Of a DNA stretch of 64,000 nt, positions 49,695 through 58,913 are shown piece after piece. The stretch's first letter is position 1; every line of letters begins with the position of its first letter. Origin of the DNA: Bacillota bacterium (GTDB lineage Bacteria; Bacillota; Clostridia; Lachnospirales; Lachnospiraceae); NCBI GenBank assembly GCA_023439505.1, contig JAEXNR010000048.1, positions 62,001 through 126,000 on the forward strand. Direction: 5' to 3'. The notes below the pieces were generated by a model. The model worked only from the letters and a program-made list of their open reading frames with translations, had not been told where the DNA came from and did not search any database. A program made the position numbers and the translations under genes.

Positions 49695-52265
49695 ATGAAG
49701 ATAATGCATCATAGGAAGATCAGGATGATTCTAAGTCTTTTGCTTATGGTATTGATCTTATGTAATCAGAGCGTACCTGATGCGAAAGCTGCTGCCGAAC
49801 CTAAATTAAAGGCTGCAAAAGTAGAGCTTGTTGGTGAGGGAAAGACTTACCAGATGACTGTTTTGAATCAGGTAGCAGGAAGTACCTATAAATGGTCAAC
49901 CTCCGACAGCAAGGTTGCGAAGGTAAACGGGAAAGGTCTGATTACCGCAGTAACCAGTGGGAAAGCAGATATCAAGTGTAAGATTACATATAAGAATAAG
50001 AAGACCAAAACCTTAACGTGTAAGGTAACGGTTACAATACCTGCCTCACTGGTAAAGATCAACAATTCGGTGGACGTAAAGGGTGCACATGTCATGACGG
50101 TTAACTCCTCTTATGATTTTAATAATGACATTGTACCGGCCAATTCAACGGACAATGTATATTGGTATCTTAGAGATGAGGACAAAGATTATGTCAGACT
50201 GGATGACAGCAGTACCGGTAAGGTAACTGCTCTTAAGCCCGGGAAAGCAGTGCTTACAGTTGCTGCCGCAAAACCTGGAGCTACGATGGATCAGGTGATG
50301 AAGAGTGAAATAAAGAATGCGATCATCATTGAAGTCCAGGAGCCGGTTGCAGAGGTTCTGTCAGCAGATATCACCAACTCCACGGAATTGAAGGTTGTAT
50401 TTGGCAGTGCGGTGAAAAAAGAGACCGTGGTTAATGCAGATAATACCTTAGTGGCTGACAGCATTCAGATTACCAGAAAGAAGAATGTGAAGAATGTGCT
50501 TGCACAGGATCCGGGTAATTTAAAAGCGGAATTATCAGCGGATAATAAAGTCCTTACCATCACATCCACCAATAGTTTTACAGGCGATTATGGGATTAAC
50601 TTTACCAATTATATTAAAACAACGGATGGGATTGCCATTGTTCCGTATTACAAACAGCTTACCTTTATTGATAACATTCCGCCTGCCATCTTAGGTGGTG
50701 CAGTATTGGATGATTCGGGGTTGATTGCTACGATTTCCTTCTCGGAGCCCATCGATTTCTCCAAATTCTCCGTTCCAAAGGCGCAGGTAATCAGCGCGGC
50801 AAGTGCGGATCAAAAGACAATCAGTATTTTAACCAATCGGCTCAATTATATTCCGAGTGCGGACAAGAAATCGATGTACATTAATTTATCCACCATTGCA
50901 ACAACCGACTTTGGTAAGATGTTCCTGGTAACCTTTGCGGGCATAAAGGATATGGCTGGCAATACACCAAAAGACTATACCCTTACCACAACGATTATGG
51001 CAGATAATACACCGAAGCCACAGGCCGTACCCATGTATATTACCCGTACCTCATATAATACATTGACAGCAACCTTTAATCGTGCAATTCAGCCGAATGC
51101 TCCCGGGTATCTGTCTGTTAATAATACCGGTAATGCACAGGGCAGCGTGGATGCGAATGACAATAAGAAAGTAAATTATACCATATCCGATGCACAAGCA
51201 GCCTTAACAGGAGTTCAGACGGTATCCATTGGCTTCTTCAACAGCTATAATGTTTCAGCAACGGATACATCTGCTAACACAATGAGGACCATGGGTGTGG
51301 ATTTCTCTTATGACAAAACGAGTCCGATGATGTTAAAATATGAATATGATCAGGATAAGAATGTTCTTACGCTGTATTATAATAAAGAGGTACAGCTGAT
51401 TGCAAATTCCGGTATATTAGGTGCGACTCTGGTGACCATCACAGATGAAAGAATGTCTAATATCAATATTACCTATACCAAGCTTGCGAGTACGGACGAC
51501 AAGATCATCAAACTTCAGTTAAGTAATCTGTCGGCCATCGGCAATTATACCTTTACCCTACCGCAAAGTATGGTAATGGACAAATTCAGAAACTACAGCC
51601 CGGCAGGAATAACCTTGACGGTAAACAATGCAACCGGTTCTGATATGGAGCTTCCCGGACCATATGCCGTGACCCAGTCTACCACGGATTTAAGTAAGGT
51701 GATTCTGAAGTTTGCGAACAAGCTGGATATCGTATCCGCCGAAACGGTAAGCAATTATACGATTCCCGGCGTGACAATTGTAGGAGCTCAGGTAACGGAC
51801 AATACCGCCGATAACGGTGCGACGGTAATGCTTACCATTTTAGAAGGTTCTATCGATGTATCAGTGGCCCGCCCCATAGCGATCACCGGTGTGAAGGGTT
51901 ACAATGGAAGCTATTCGGAAATGACCACTTACAGCGGAATGGTGGATCTGAAAGATAATAAGAAACCAACGTTCCTGAATGCTGTATTTGATAAGAGTAC
52001 AAGAATGAAAGTAACACTGAACTTTAGTGAAGAAGTCCAGGGAACACTTGTAGTAAGGGTGACGCAGATCGGCGGAACCTATTCCTATGAGATTCCGAAT
52101 TCCGTTGTGTTTGACGGAAACAGGGCAATTATTAATCTGCAAAGTATACCGACCAATAATTCCTATCTGAGGATCGAAATTGTGTCGTATAACATCACCG
52201 ACACCAGCGGTAATCAGGCTGTGCTCCAGGCTGGTACCATTGGTGGAGTACTGGCAGCATATTAA
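49695..52265 (+). CDS. Large secreted Ig-like surface protein
   Basis: 856 residues. A signal peptide (basic HHRKIRM, hydrophobic ILSLLLMVLILC, cleavage near DAKA) is followed by two bacterial Ig-like (BIG2) domains: STYKWSTSDSKVAKVNGKGL at about 55-75 and a second near 150-200 with GKVTALKPGKAVLTV. Then come several SbsA-type Ig-like repeats with ATISFSEPIDFS, LTATFNRAIQ, LTLYYNKEVQL and VTLNFSEEVQ. No sortase motif or SLH domain is seen. AGGAGGG precedes ATG 49695. It is a strong candidate for a surface-layer or adhesin-type protein, but that is inferred. Confidence 0.8.
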   Translation: MKIMHHRKIRMILSLLLMVLILCNQSVPDAKAAAEPKLKAAKVELVGEGKTYQMTVLNQVAGSTYKWSTSDSKVAKVNGKGLITAVTSGKADIKCKITYKNKKTKTLTCKVTVTIPASLVKINNSVDVKGAHVMTVNSSYDFNNDIVPANSTDNVYWYLRDEDKDYVRLDDSSTGKVTALKPGKAVLTVAAAKPGATMDQVMKSEIKNAIIIEVQEPVAEVLSADITNSTELKVVFGSAVKKETVVNADNTLVADSIQITRKKNVKNVLAQDPGNLKAELSADNKVLTITSTNSFTGDYGINFTNYIKTTDGIAIVPYYKQLTFIDNIPPAILGGAVLDDSGLIATISFSEPIDFSKFSVPKAQVISAASADQKTISILTNRLNYIPSADKKSMYINLSTIATTDFGKMFLVTFAGIKDMAGNTPKDYTLTTTIMADNTPKPQAVPMYITRTSYNTLTATFNRAIQPNAPGYLSVNNTGNAQGSVDANDNKKVNYTISDAQAALTGVQTVSIGFFNSYNVSATDTSANTMRTMGVDFSYDKTSPMMLKYEYDQDKNVLTLYYNKEVQLIANSGILGATLVTITDERMSNINITYTKLASTDDKIIKLQLSNLSAIGNYTFTLPQSMVMDKFRNYSPAGITLTVNNATGSDMELPGPYAVTQSTTDLSKVILKFANKLDIVSAETVSNYTIPGVTIVGAQVTDNTADNGATVMLTILEGSIDVSVARPIAITGVKGYNGSYSEMTTYSGMVDLKDNKKPTFLNAVFDKSTRMKVTLNFSEEVQGTLVVRVTQIGGTYSYEIPNSVVFDGNRAIINLQSIPTNNSYLRIEIVSYNITDTSGNQAVLQAGTIGGVLAAY

Positions 52266-52303
52266 TTTATGAATAGCATTTACCAAATAAAATAAGCAGA
52301 GAG

Positions 52304-52345
52304 AATACTCTCAGAGGCGCTGACAATGGGGTTTCTGGGAGTATT
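52304..52345 (+). terminator. Hairpin after the surface-protein gene
   Basis: AATACTCTCAG (52304-52314) pairs with CTGGGAGTATT (52335-52345) with one G-T pair. Only TTCTGT follows, so it may be a weak terminator or a processing/stability hairpin before the hemerythrin gene. Confidence 0.5.
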
Positions 52346-52370
52346 TCTGTAATTAGGGAGGATCATTGAG

Positions 52371-52763
52371 ATGTATGTGATGAAAGAAGAATTTTTAACC
52401 GGCATTGAAAGCATTGACAAAGAACATGAGAAACTGTTTGAAATTGCAAACAGGGCTTATGAAACCCTCATGGATGAATTTATCACCGATAAATACGATT
52501 ATATCATGGATATTTTTGAGGAATTGAAGGAGTATGCCGCAAACCATTTTAAACATGAGGAAGAATATATGCTGGGCATCAAATATAAGAAATTATTTTC
52601 TCAGATGGCGGAGCACGAGGAGTTCATTGAGAAGATTAATGGTTATGACCTGAGTCAAATAGATGAAAATCAAAAAGAAACAATCCTTGAGGTGCTGGAG
52701 TTTTTAAATGACTGGCTGGTTCATCACATTCTGGAAAGTGACAAATTGATTGGAAAAGTATAA
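52371..52763 (+). CDS. Bacteriohemerythrin
   Basis: Oxygen-binding non-heme di-iron four-helix protein of 130 residues. Iron ligands are visible: H in GIESIDKEHEKLFEIA, HFKHEEEYM, HEEF and HHILESD, the spacing expected for hemerythrin. In anaerobes such proteins may sense, store or scavenge oxygen. GGGAGG (52356-52361) precedes ATG 52371. A hydrogenase-type gene lies convergent downstream. Possible roles in oxygen protection of that or other iron-sulfur enzymes are inferred. Confidence 0.92.
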   Translation: MYVMKEEFLTGIESIDKEHEKLFEIANRAYETLMDEFITDKYDYIMDIFEELKEYAANHFKHEEEYMLGIKYKKLFSQMAEHEEFIEKINGYDLSQIDENQKETILEVLEFLNDWLVHHILESDKLIGKV

Positions 52764-52806
52764 AGAGGAATACAGTGATCTTAGACTGAGGATATTCCCT
52801 GATGAT

Positions 52807-52866
52807 AAAAGGGGCCGTTTCAATACGACTGTGTAACAGGTCTTACACGGAACGATTGGAACGGCT
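52807..52866 (-). terminator. Terminator of the hydrogenase gene (convergent region)
   Basis: GCCGTTTCAAT (52814-52824) pairs with ATTGGAACGGC (52855-52865), one G-T pair, with an inner GTGTAA/TTACAC hairpin. On the minus strand CCCCTTTTATC follows, giving a U-run; on the plus strand the run is weak, so its main effect is on the hydrogenase transcript. Confidence 0.7.
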
Positions 52867-52903
52867 CTTAGTTATGATTTGTGAAATGGTTTTCCGGTCA
52901 GGA

Positions 52904-54151
52904 CTATGAATCAAAGCTCCGGGTGAAGATGTCGCTGAATTTCAGCAGACTTTCTATGGTATCCATACCCAGCTGATGAAGCAGTTCGATCACGTAGGGG
53001 TTGTCAATGGGGGTAGGGTAGGTGGCTGCCTTTGCATATTCCTGTACGTGCACTTTTCCTTCCTCGTGAGGGATCAGGGCTCTGGGGCCACCGACACAGC
53101 CGCCGACGCAGCCCATTCCTTCAAAGAAGTTTGCGTTGGTATTGCCGGAGAGAAGATCCTGAATCATTGCTTTACAGGACGCGACACCATCCGCCTGCTG
53201 GGTTTTGATGGTGATACTTCTGTGAGGCGTAATTCGTTCCAGGGTACTTGCCACCGCTTCACTGACTCCGCCGGTATGCGCATAAATTCTCCCTGCACGG
53301 GAGGAGTGATCCTTTTCACTTTCCTCCATTGATGAAGGAATGATCTCCATTACCCGGAAGATATCCGCTACCTCCTGGAAGGTTAATACGTAATCAACAG
53401 CATCGGCAAGATCCTTTTCCCGCGCTTCTGCTTTTTTGGCAAGACAAGGTCCGATAAATATGGTCAGGGCATCGGGATGCAGTTTTTTGATTGCTCTTCC
53501 GCTGGCTACCATGGGAGATACGGAGGGTGGAACATGAGGCATGAGATCATGATAGATTTTGCGGATCATGGCAATCCAGACAGGACAACAACAGCTGGTA
53601 AGCTGGTAATCCTGTTCTGTTTTTATATTGGCATCAAATTCTAATGCTTCTTTTAAGGTCAGGATATCGGCGAATAGTGCTACTTCAATCATTCCGTCGA
53701 ATCCGATTTGTTTCAGGGCATTTCTTAATTTGCCGGGAGTGACTTCATTGCTGAACTGGCCAAGAAATGCAGGTGCAACAAGGGCATAAACCAATCCCGG
53801 ATGGGAACGTATGGCTTGCAGTGCGGGGATGATATCCTTGCTGCCGGTAAGATGATTGGCACGACATTCCTGAATACAGTAGGAGCAGCCGGCACACTGA
53901 TCCTCGTCCACACGAAATTCACCGGATTGGCCCGGGTGGATTGCATGAAACGGACAAACATTGACGCAGTGCTGCTCCTCGGGAGAGCAGTTACAGTTGC
54001 CCGAGTGCCAGATCAACGGATGCTTGTGCGGATGAAGCAGACAATCCAATTGATGGGTATCATATGGATCCAGCATATTCAGATAAGCCTCCTGTTCATC
54101 ATGGGCAGTTGCTGTCAGAAGCTCCTGATACAATTCTTCGAATGTTTTCAT
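52904..54151 (-). CDS. [FeFe]-hydrogenase, group B-like
   Basis: Iron hydrogenase of 415 residues. An N-terminal ferredoxin-like part has C53, C55, C62, C66 and C86, C89, C92, C96, suggesting two [4Fe-4S] clusters with an atypical first set. The H-cluster motifs are complete: TSCCCP (185-190, P1), GPCLAKK (234-240, P2) and EGMGCVGGCVGG (344-355, P3). TSCCCP in place of TSCCP is the hallmark of group B enzymes such as Clostridium pasteurianum CpIII. It may evolve or oxidise H2 or act as a sensor. GAGGTG precedes the start, with a SigA promoter at 54228-54255. No maturase gene is seen nearby. Confidence 0.88.
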   Translation of the reverse strand: MKTFEELYQELLTATAHDEQEAYLNMLDPYDTHQLDCLLHPHKHPLIWHSGNCNCSPEEQHCVNVCPFHAIHPGQSGEFRVDEDQCAGCSYCIQECRANHLTGSKDIIPALQAIRSHPGLVYALVAPAFLGQFSNEVTPGKLRNALKQIGFDGMIEVALFADILTLKEALEFDANIKTEQDYQLTSCCCPVWIAMIRKIYHDLMPHVPPSVSPMVASGRAIKKLHPDALTIFIGPCLAKKAEAREKDLADAVDYVLTFQEVADIFRVMEIIPSSMEESEKDHSSRAGRIYAHTGGVSEAVASTLERITPHRSITIKTQQADGVASCKAMIQDLLSGNTNANFFEGMGCVGGCVGGPRALIPHEEGKVHVQEYAKAATYPTPIDNPYVIELLHQLGMDTIESLLKFSDIFTRSFDS

Positions 54152-54227
54152 TTCTTACACCTCGTTTCTTTTGTTATAGTTAGGGATTCTTAAAGCAGTA
54201 CGATATCATAAGTTAAAATCAGCTTTT

Positions 54228-54255
54228 ATTATATTATTATTCCGGATATTATCAA
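54228..54255 (-). promoter_or_regulatory. SigA promoter of the hydrogenase gene
   Basis: On the minus strand TTGATA (54255-54250), 16-base spacer, TATAAT (54233-54228), about 77 bases before the start. Confidence 0.6.
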
Positions 54256-54370
54256 GTACATTCTGAAGATATGAAATTAATTGAAGCAAAATGAAAATCA
54301 CAGTACCATAAAATGTAGAGTGCACAGTAGCAAAAAACCTGATTTTCATGAAAAGCTCTGTATTACAGAC

Positions 54371-54399
54371 TTTACTAGATTTTGGATTTGTTTTATAAT
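54371..54399 (+). promoter_or_regulatory. SigA promoter of the vanZ-family gene
   Basis: TTTACT (54371-54376), 17-base spacer and a perfect TATAAT (54394-54399), 83 bases before the TTG start. The remainder of 54256-54370 is AT-rich without recognisable features. Confidence 0.6.
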
Positions 54400-54481
54400 A
54401 AGATTTAACAGTCAGGGAAGTATTTTGAATATTTTGTCTGGTGAGGGAAAGGCTATTAAAAAATAATCTTGGAGAAGAACA

Positions 54482-54961
54482 TTGAAAGCAAATCATAAAA
54501 AAGTGTTGACAAAAGCGGGATGGCTTTTGTTTTATCTATATATTATCCTTTTATCTTATTTTCTTTTTTTCAGTGAACGGTACGGCAGAGACTTAATGAC
54601 AAAGGATTACAGATATAATTTGGAATTATTTAAAGAAATTAAGCGGTTTATCAAATACAGGCAGCAGCTGGGATTTGAGAGTTTTGTTGTTAATATTCTC
54701 GGGAATATTCTGGCATTTGCGCCCTTTGGGTTTTTACCGCCATTGTTAAATAAAAAAAATCGTCATATTTTATATGTGGCGATCACCAGCTTTTTCTTTA
54801 GTTTGTCCGTAGAACTGGTTCAAATGTATTTACGGGTGGGGATTTTTGATGTGGATGATATTTTATTAAATACCATGGGCGGTATCCTGGGATATATTAC
54901 TTTTTGTATTTGCCTGGGTTGCTTTCAAAGACTGCGGGGTAAGATGGTAAGGAGGGGCTAA
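54482..54961 (+). CDS. VanZ family membrane protein
   Basis: 159 residues with about four membrane helices (LFYLYIILLSYFLFF; FVVNILGNILAFAPFGFLPP; AITSFFFSLSVELVQMYL; DDILLNTMGGILGYITFCI). The VanZ-family pattern NxxGNxxxFxPxG and the RVGIFDVDDILLNT segment are clear. VanZ confers low-level teicoplanin tolerance in enterococcal clusters; the chromosomal homologues have no defined role. The start is TTG 54482, with GGAGAAG upstream. Its stop overlaps closely with the next small membrane-protein gene, so they are co-transcribed. Confidence 0.85.
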   Translation: MKANHKKVLTKAGWLLFYLYIILLSYFLFFSERYGRDLMTKDYRYNLELFKEIKRFIKYRQQLGFESFVVNILGNILAFAPFGFLPPLLNKKNRHILYVAITSFFFSLSVELVQMYLRVGIFDVDDILLNTMGGILGYITFCICLGCFQRLRGKMVRRG

Positions 54962-54962
54962 A

Positions 54963-55289
54963 ATGTTAAAAAAGGATAAAGCCATGATTCATTTTTCCGG
55001 CAGACGTCATACAAAGCTGGGGATATTATCTGCGGTAATCGGAATTGCTGTTGTCGCCGGATTTATTTCTATCAGTATTGTTTCTGCCGTTCACAGGGGA
55101 AACGGAGGGTTACTATTAGGAGTGGTCGGGATGATGCTGTTTGCATTATCCGTTGCCGGATTTGTGTTATCTTATAAGGCGTTTAAACAAAAGGATATTT
55201 TTTATCGGTTTCCGGTCATCGGGATTGCTCTGAATGGATTTATGACCGTCTTTTTCATTATTATTTATATTATGGGGGTTGTAAGCTGA
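54963..55289 (+). CDS. Small three-helix membrane protein
   Basis: 108 residues with three hydrophobic helices (about 20-40, 50-69, 84-104) separated by short basic loops (HFSGRRHTKLG; KAFKQKDIFYRFPV). It resembles a Lachnospiraceae-restricted family of unknown function (the DUF6142 type is my best memory, not verified). AGGAGGGG precedes ATG 54963, 1 base after the vanZ stop codon. Function unknown. Confidence 0.68.
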   Translation: MLKKDKAMIHFSGRRHTKLGILSAVIGIAVVAGFISISIVSAVHRGNGGLLLGVVGMMLFALSVAGFVLSYKAFKQKDIFYRFPVIGIALNGFMTVFFIIIYIMGVVS

Positions 55290-55329
55290 TCGGGAAGGAA
55301 GATGAAATGAAATCAGAAAGGATAATGAT

Positions 55330-55917
55330 ATGTCAAGATTAGAACAGCAGATAAATTTTATTATGGAAGTAGATCAGTTAAAAAGTATTATCAGGCAGAA
55401 TTATCTGGCGGATGGCAGCAGAAAAGAAGATGATGCAGATCATTCCTGGCATCTGGCATTGATGTGTGTTCTTTTAAGTGAGTATGCCAATGAAAAAATT
55501 GATGTGCTAAAGACTACGACCATGGTATTGATCCATGATATTGTGGAGATAGATGCCGGAGATACCTATGCTTATGATACACAAGGGAATACAACCAAAG
55601 AGGAAAGGGAGATCCATGCAGCTGACCGGATCTTTCAGTATCTTCCGGAGGATCAGGCGAAGGAACTCAGAGCGTTATGGAATGAATTTGAAGAAGGAAA
55701 GACGCCGGAGGCAAAATTTGCGGCAGCACTGGACCGAATCCAGCCGGTGCTCTTAAACTCCGCATCAGGAGGAAGATCCTGGCGAGAACATCAGATCAAG
55801 CTCTCCCAATTACTAAAACGGAATGAAAAGACCCATGAAGGATCTGAAGTCCTTTGGGAGCATGTTTATCAGATCATACAAAAGAATGTGGCAAACAAGA
55901 ATCTGATTAATGAGTAA
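55330..55917 (+). CDS. HD-domain phosphohydrolase (YfbR-like)
   Basis: 195 residues. The metal-binding HD signature is complete: an early His in ADHSWHLALM, the HD pair in TMVLIHDIVEIDAGD and a later Asp in FAAALDRIQPV. This arrangement matches HD hydrolases of the YfbR/5'-deoxynucleotidase type, which act on small phosphorylated molecules. AAAGGAT lies before ATG 55330. It follows the small membrane gene by 40 bases. The substrate is unknown. Confidence 0.83.
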   Translation: MSRLEQQINFIMEVDQLKSIIRQNYLADGSRKEDDADHSWHLALMCVLLSEYANEKIDVLKTTTMVLIHDIVEIDAGDTYAYDTQGNTTKEEREIHAADRIFQYLPEDQAKELRALWNEFEEGKTPEAKFAAALDRIQPVLLNSASGGRSWREHQIKLSQLLKRNEKTHEGSEVLWEHVYQIIQKNVANKNLINE

Positions 55918-55999
55918 GCAAGGTAACGCATATTATCTATAAGCGATGGATCATTATTTGGAAGGTTGGGCCTGAGAAACCTTCACAGATAGGAGGATT

Positions 56000-58072
56000 A
56001 TGAAAGACAATTTATTAAGTCATGAGGAGTTGCAGATACTGAAAGAGCGGTATCTTCTGGCCATGGAACGCATAGAGGGGATGGAACAGGAGAACACGGT
56101 AGGAGGAATCTTTGCAGATTATTTCCATAGAATATCAGCCTTTGTCCGGGTGATCAGAAATTTAGTCACGATGGTGGAGGAAGAACGCATCAGAACGCTC
56201 TCCTTCAAGGAACTAAAAGCGTTAAATAGAACTCTGTATGAGGACATTCTGGGAGACAATTATGAAGTGAGCTATGCCAATCCGACCTATGCCTGTATGA
56301 GAATGGGAAATAAGTTTGGTAAATTACTTTCTTTTTTATACACGGAACTCAGAAGCCTGATTATATTTGCTTATGAGGGGAGACTTCCAGAGCTGACAAT
56401 CTATCTTGAACTGCTCATTGAGGTCTATAATTATTTTGAAGAGGAAAACAAATACACATTTAAGGACGTAAAACGGGCCATTTATGATTTTATGAGTGAT
56501 TATTGTGACATCCTGGTGGGCGCAAGAACAAGGGAAATGATAGATACGGAGCTTTCCTTTGCCAAAGATATCATTATGGGTGCGGATCTGACAAATCCAC
56601 AATACCTGTTTTATTTTGGTGATTATATCTCAAAGAATGAGCTGGAGACAGCAGAATTTCTTAACACACTTTCACAGGAAGAAATACAGTCCATGGCAGA
56701 TACCTACACAGAAGGGTTTCGGCTGGGGTTTCTGGCAAACCGCTTGGACCTCAGCAAAAAGTCAATTGTACACATCCGGTATCAATTGGGTTTTGAGAGA
56801 ATGGTTCGTGCAGCTGTTTTGAACTTTCGTAAGCTGGGATTGGAACCGGTATTTTACAGAGCAGCATATCAGGCGGTGAACAAAAGGCAGCATATCAAAA
56901 TCGGTTACCATGGAACCAGCCCCAATAAACAGTATGATTATGATCATCGGTTCGATCTGGGATTGTTTCTGGATAAGGCGTTTCAGGAAAGAAGGCTGTC
57001 TTGCTTAAAATATTCTCTGGAACAATGGAAGGAGAAGACGGTTTTACTGGCGGGACCTACGTTGATTGAAGTATTTGGCGAAACGTTATTTGACCCCGAG
57101 GATAAAAAGGAAGCGATCAAACTGGACAAACGGCAGCAGAAATTATATGTGGACTATTACACTGAGGATAGTTTGCTGCGCAAGGAATATATGAAGCTTG
57201 AGGAGACATCCTTCACCATCATTTCTTACCCGGTTCCGGAAATCGGAGAAGATTTTAAGGCGATCTTTTCTGAAACTGTAAAAATTAATACATTAAAGAG
57301 TGAAGTGTACAGTAAAATACAGCAAAAAATCATTGATGCCCTCGATCAGGGAGATACGGTAAGAGTTCTTGGAGCGGGACAAAACCATACCGATATGACG
57401 GTGAAATTATATCCTCTGAAGGATCCGCGAAAGGAAACAATTTTTGAAAATTGCGTTGCCGATGTAAATATTCCTGTGGGGGAGGTATTCACTTCTCCGG
57501 TGTTAAAGGGAACCAATGGGATCTTACATGTGCCAAGAGTTTATCTCAACGATCTGGAATATCGGGAATTGGAATTGACCTTTACCGATGGGAAGGTAAC
57601 AGATTATACCTGTAAGAACTTTGCGGATGAGGCCAGGAACAGGAACTATATCAAAGAGAATTTATTGTTCAGTCATGAGATGCTTCCCCTTGGTGAATTT
57701 GCCATCGGAACCAATACTACGGCTTATATGATGGGCAAGAGATATGACATAGCAGCCAGACTTCCCATTCTCATTGCGGAGAAGACGGGACCTCACTTTG
57801 CCATAGGAGATACCTGCTATAAGATGAGCGAGGAGGTTAAGGTATATAACCCTGACGGGAAAGAGATTGTAGCAAGAGAAAATGAGATCTCAGCGTTAAG
57901 GAACAGTGCGCCGGATCTGGCTTATTTTAACTGCCATACCGACATTACATTGCCTTATGATGAGATTCGAGAAATTGCGGTGGTAACAAGGGAGGGAAAA
58001 ACAATACCGATTATTGAGAATACCAGATTTGTACTGGAAGGAACCCAGAGCTTAAATGAAGCTTTTGGCTGA
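56000..58072 (+). CDS. M29 family aminopeptidase with long N-terminal extension
   Basis: 690 residues. The C-terminal half (from about 310) is a leucyl/thermophilic aminopeptidase T (M29) domain: metal ligands are seen in VPVGEVFTSP-like NIPVGEVFTSP, LGEFAIGTN, EKTGPHFAIGDTCY and CHTDITLPYD, so all expected acidic and histidine residues appear present. The first 300 residues are an extra helical domain (GIFADYFHRISAFVRVIRNL; YLELLIEVYNYFEEENKYTF) that ordinary M29 enzymes of about 400 residues lack. AGGAGG precedes ATG 56000. It probably hydrolyses peptides in the cytosol. Confidence 0.85.
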   Translation: MKDNLLSHEELQILKERYLLAMERIEGMEQENTVGGIFADYFHRISAFVRVIRNLVTMVEEERIRTLSFKELKALNRTLYEDILGDNYEVSYANPTYACMRMGNKFGKLLSFLYTELRSLIIFAYEGRLPELTIYLELLIEVYNYFEEENKYTFKDVKRAIYDFMSDYCDILVGARTREMIDTELSFAKDIIMGADLTNPQYLFYFGDYISKNELETAEFLNTLSQEEIQSMADTYTEGFRLGFLANRLDLSKKSIVHIRYQLGFERMVRAAVLNFRKLGLEPVFYRAAYQAVNKRQHIKIGYHGTSPNKQYDYDHRFDLGLFLDKAFQERRLSCLKYSLEQWKEKTVLLAGPTLIEVFGETLFDPEDKKEAIKLDKRQQKLYVDYYTEDSLLRKEYMKLEETSFTIISYPVPEIGEDFKAIFSETVKINTLKSEVYSKIQQKIIDALDQGDTVRVLGAGQNHTDMTVKLYPLKDPRKETIFENCVADVNIPVGEVFTSPVLKGTNGILHVPRVYLNDLEYRELELTFTDGKVTDYTCKNFADEARNRNYIKENLLFSHEMLPLGEFAIGTNTTAYMMGKRYDIAARLPILIAEKTGPHFAIGDTCYKMSEEVKVYNPDGKEIVARENEISALRNSAPDLAYFNCHTDITLPYDEIREIAVVTREGKTIPIIENTRFVLEGTQSLNEAFG

Positions 58073-58167
58073 ACCGGATCCATCAGAATACAACAGAATC
58101 AGCAGAATGCAGTGAAAAATAATTTGGTCATCGTATCTCATAGGAACGAAAGGTTGGGGGTAAGGAT

Positions 58168-58881
58168 ATGTTAAAAATCAAGAATTTTTCAAAGAGTTAT
58201 AAAGGTGGAAAAAAGGCAGTGGATCAACTGAATCTTGAAGTAAATGCCGGTGATATTTTCGGATTTATCGGACACAATGGTGCGGGCAAAACGACCACCA
58301 TACGGGCTATCGCCGGAGTATTGGATTTCGAGGCAGGGGATATTACCATTGATGGGAATTCCATTAAAAAAGATCCTGTCACCTGTAAGAAGAAGATGGC
58401 CTATATTCCCGATAACCCTGATTTGTATGAGCATCTCACCGGAATCCGTTATTTGAATTTTATCGGGGATATTTATGATGTCAATAAGTTTGACCGGGAA
58501 ACCCTGATTGAAAAGTATGGAGACGCATTCGAGCTTACCGGCAATTTAGGGGATTCCATATCCTCCTATTCCCATGGTATGAAGCAAAAGCTGGCCATCA
58601 TATCAGCATTAATTCATCGACCCAAACTCATGATTCTGGATGAGCCGTTTGTTGGTCTGGACCCAAAAGCAGCGCACATTTTAAAGACAACCATGACGGA
58701 ACTGTGTAATAACGGCAGTGCTATTTTCTTTTCCACCCATGTTCTGGAAGTAGCGGAGAAGTTGTGTAATAAGATTGCAATTATCCAGAACGGAAGACTG
58801 GTAGCAAATGGCACAACAAAAGATGTGACAGGAAACCAGAGCCTGGAAGAAGTATTTATGGAATTAATTCAGGAATCATAA
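58168..58881 (+). CDS. ABC transporter ATP-binding protein (exporter type)
   Basis: 237-residue ATPase subunit. Walker A GHNGAGKTT (about 35-43), signature SSYSHGMKQKLAI and Walker B LMILDEPFVGLDP, with the H-loop in FFSTHVLEVAE, mark an ABC-2 exporter ATPase. GGGGGTAAGG lies before ATG 58168. The next gene, 32 bases later, is its membrane partner. The substrate is unknown; similar pairs export lipids, antibiotics or peptides. Confidence 0.92.
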   Translation: MLKIKNFSKSYKGGKKAVDQLNLEVNAGDIFGFIGHNGAGKTTTIRAIAGVLDFEAGDITIDGNSIKKDPVTCKKKMAYIPDNPDLYEHLTGIRYLNFIGDIYDVNKFDRETLIEKYGDAFELTGNLGDSISSYSHGMKQKLAIISALIHRPKLMILDEPFVGLDPKAAHILKTTMTELCNNGSAIFFSTHVLEVAEKLCNKIAIIQNGRLVANGTTKDVTGNQSLEEVFMELIQES

Positions 58882-58913
58882 CAATAAATACAGAAAGGTT
58901 TGGTAGGCATCGA

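Noticed and set aside
54281..54466. 61-codon frame before the vanZ-family gene
   Set aside because: No ribosome binding site; it contains the likely promoter of the next gene.
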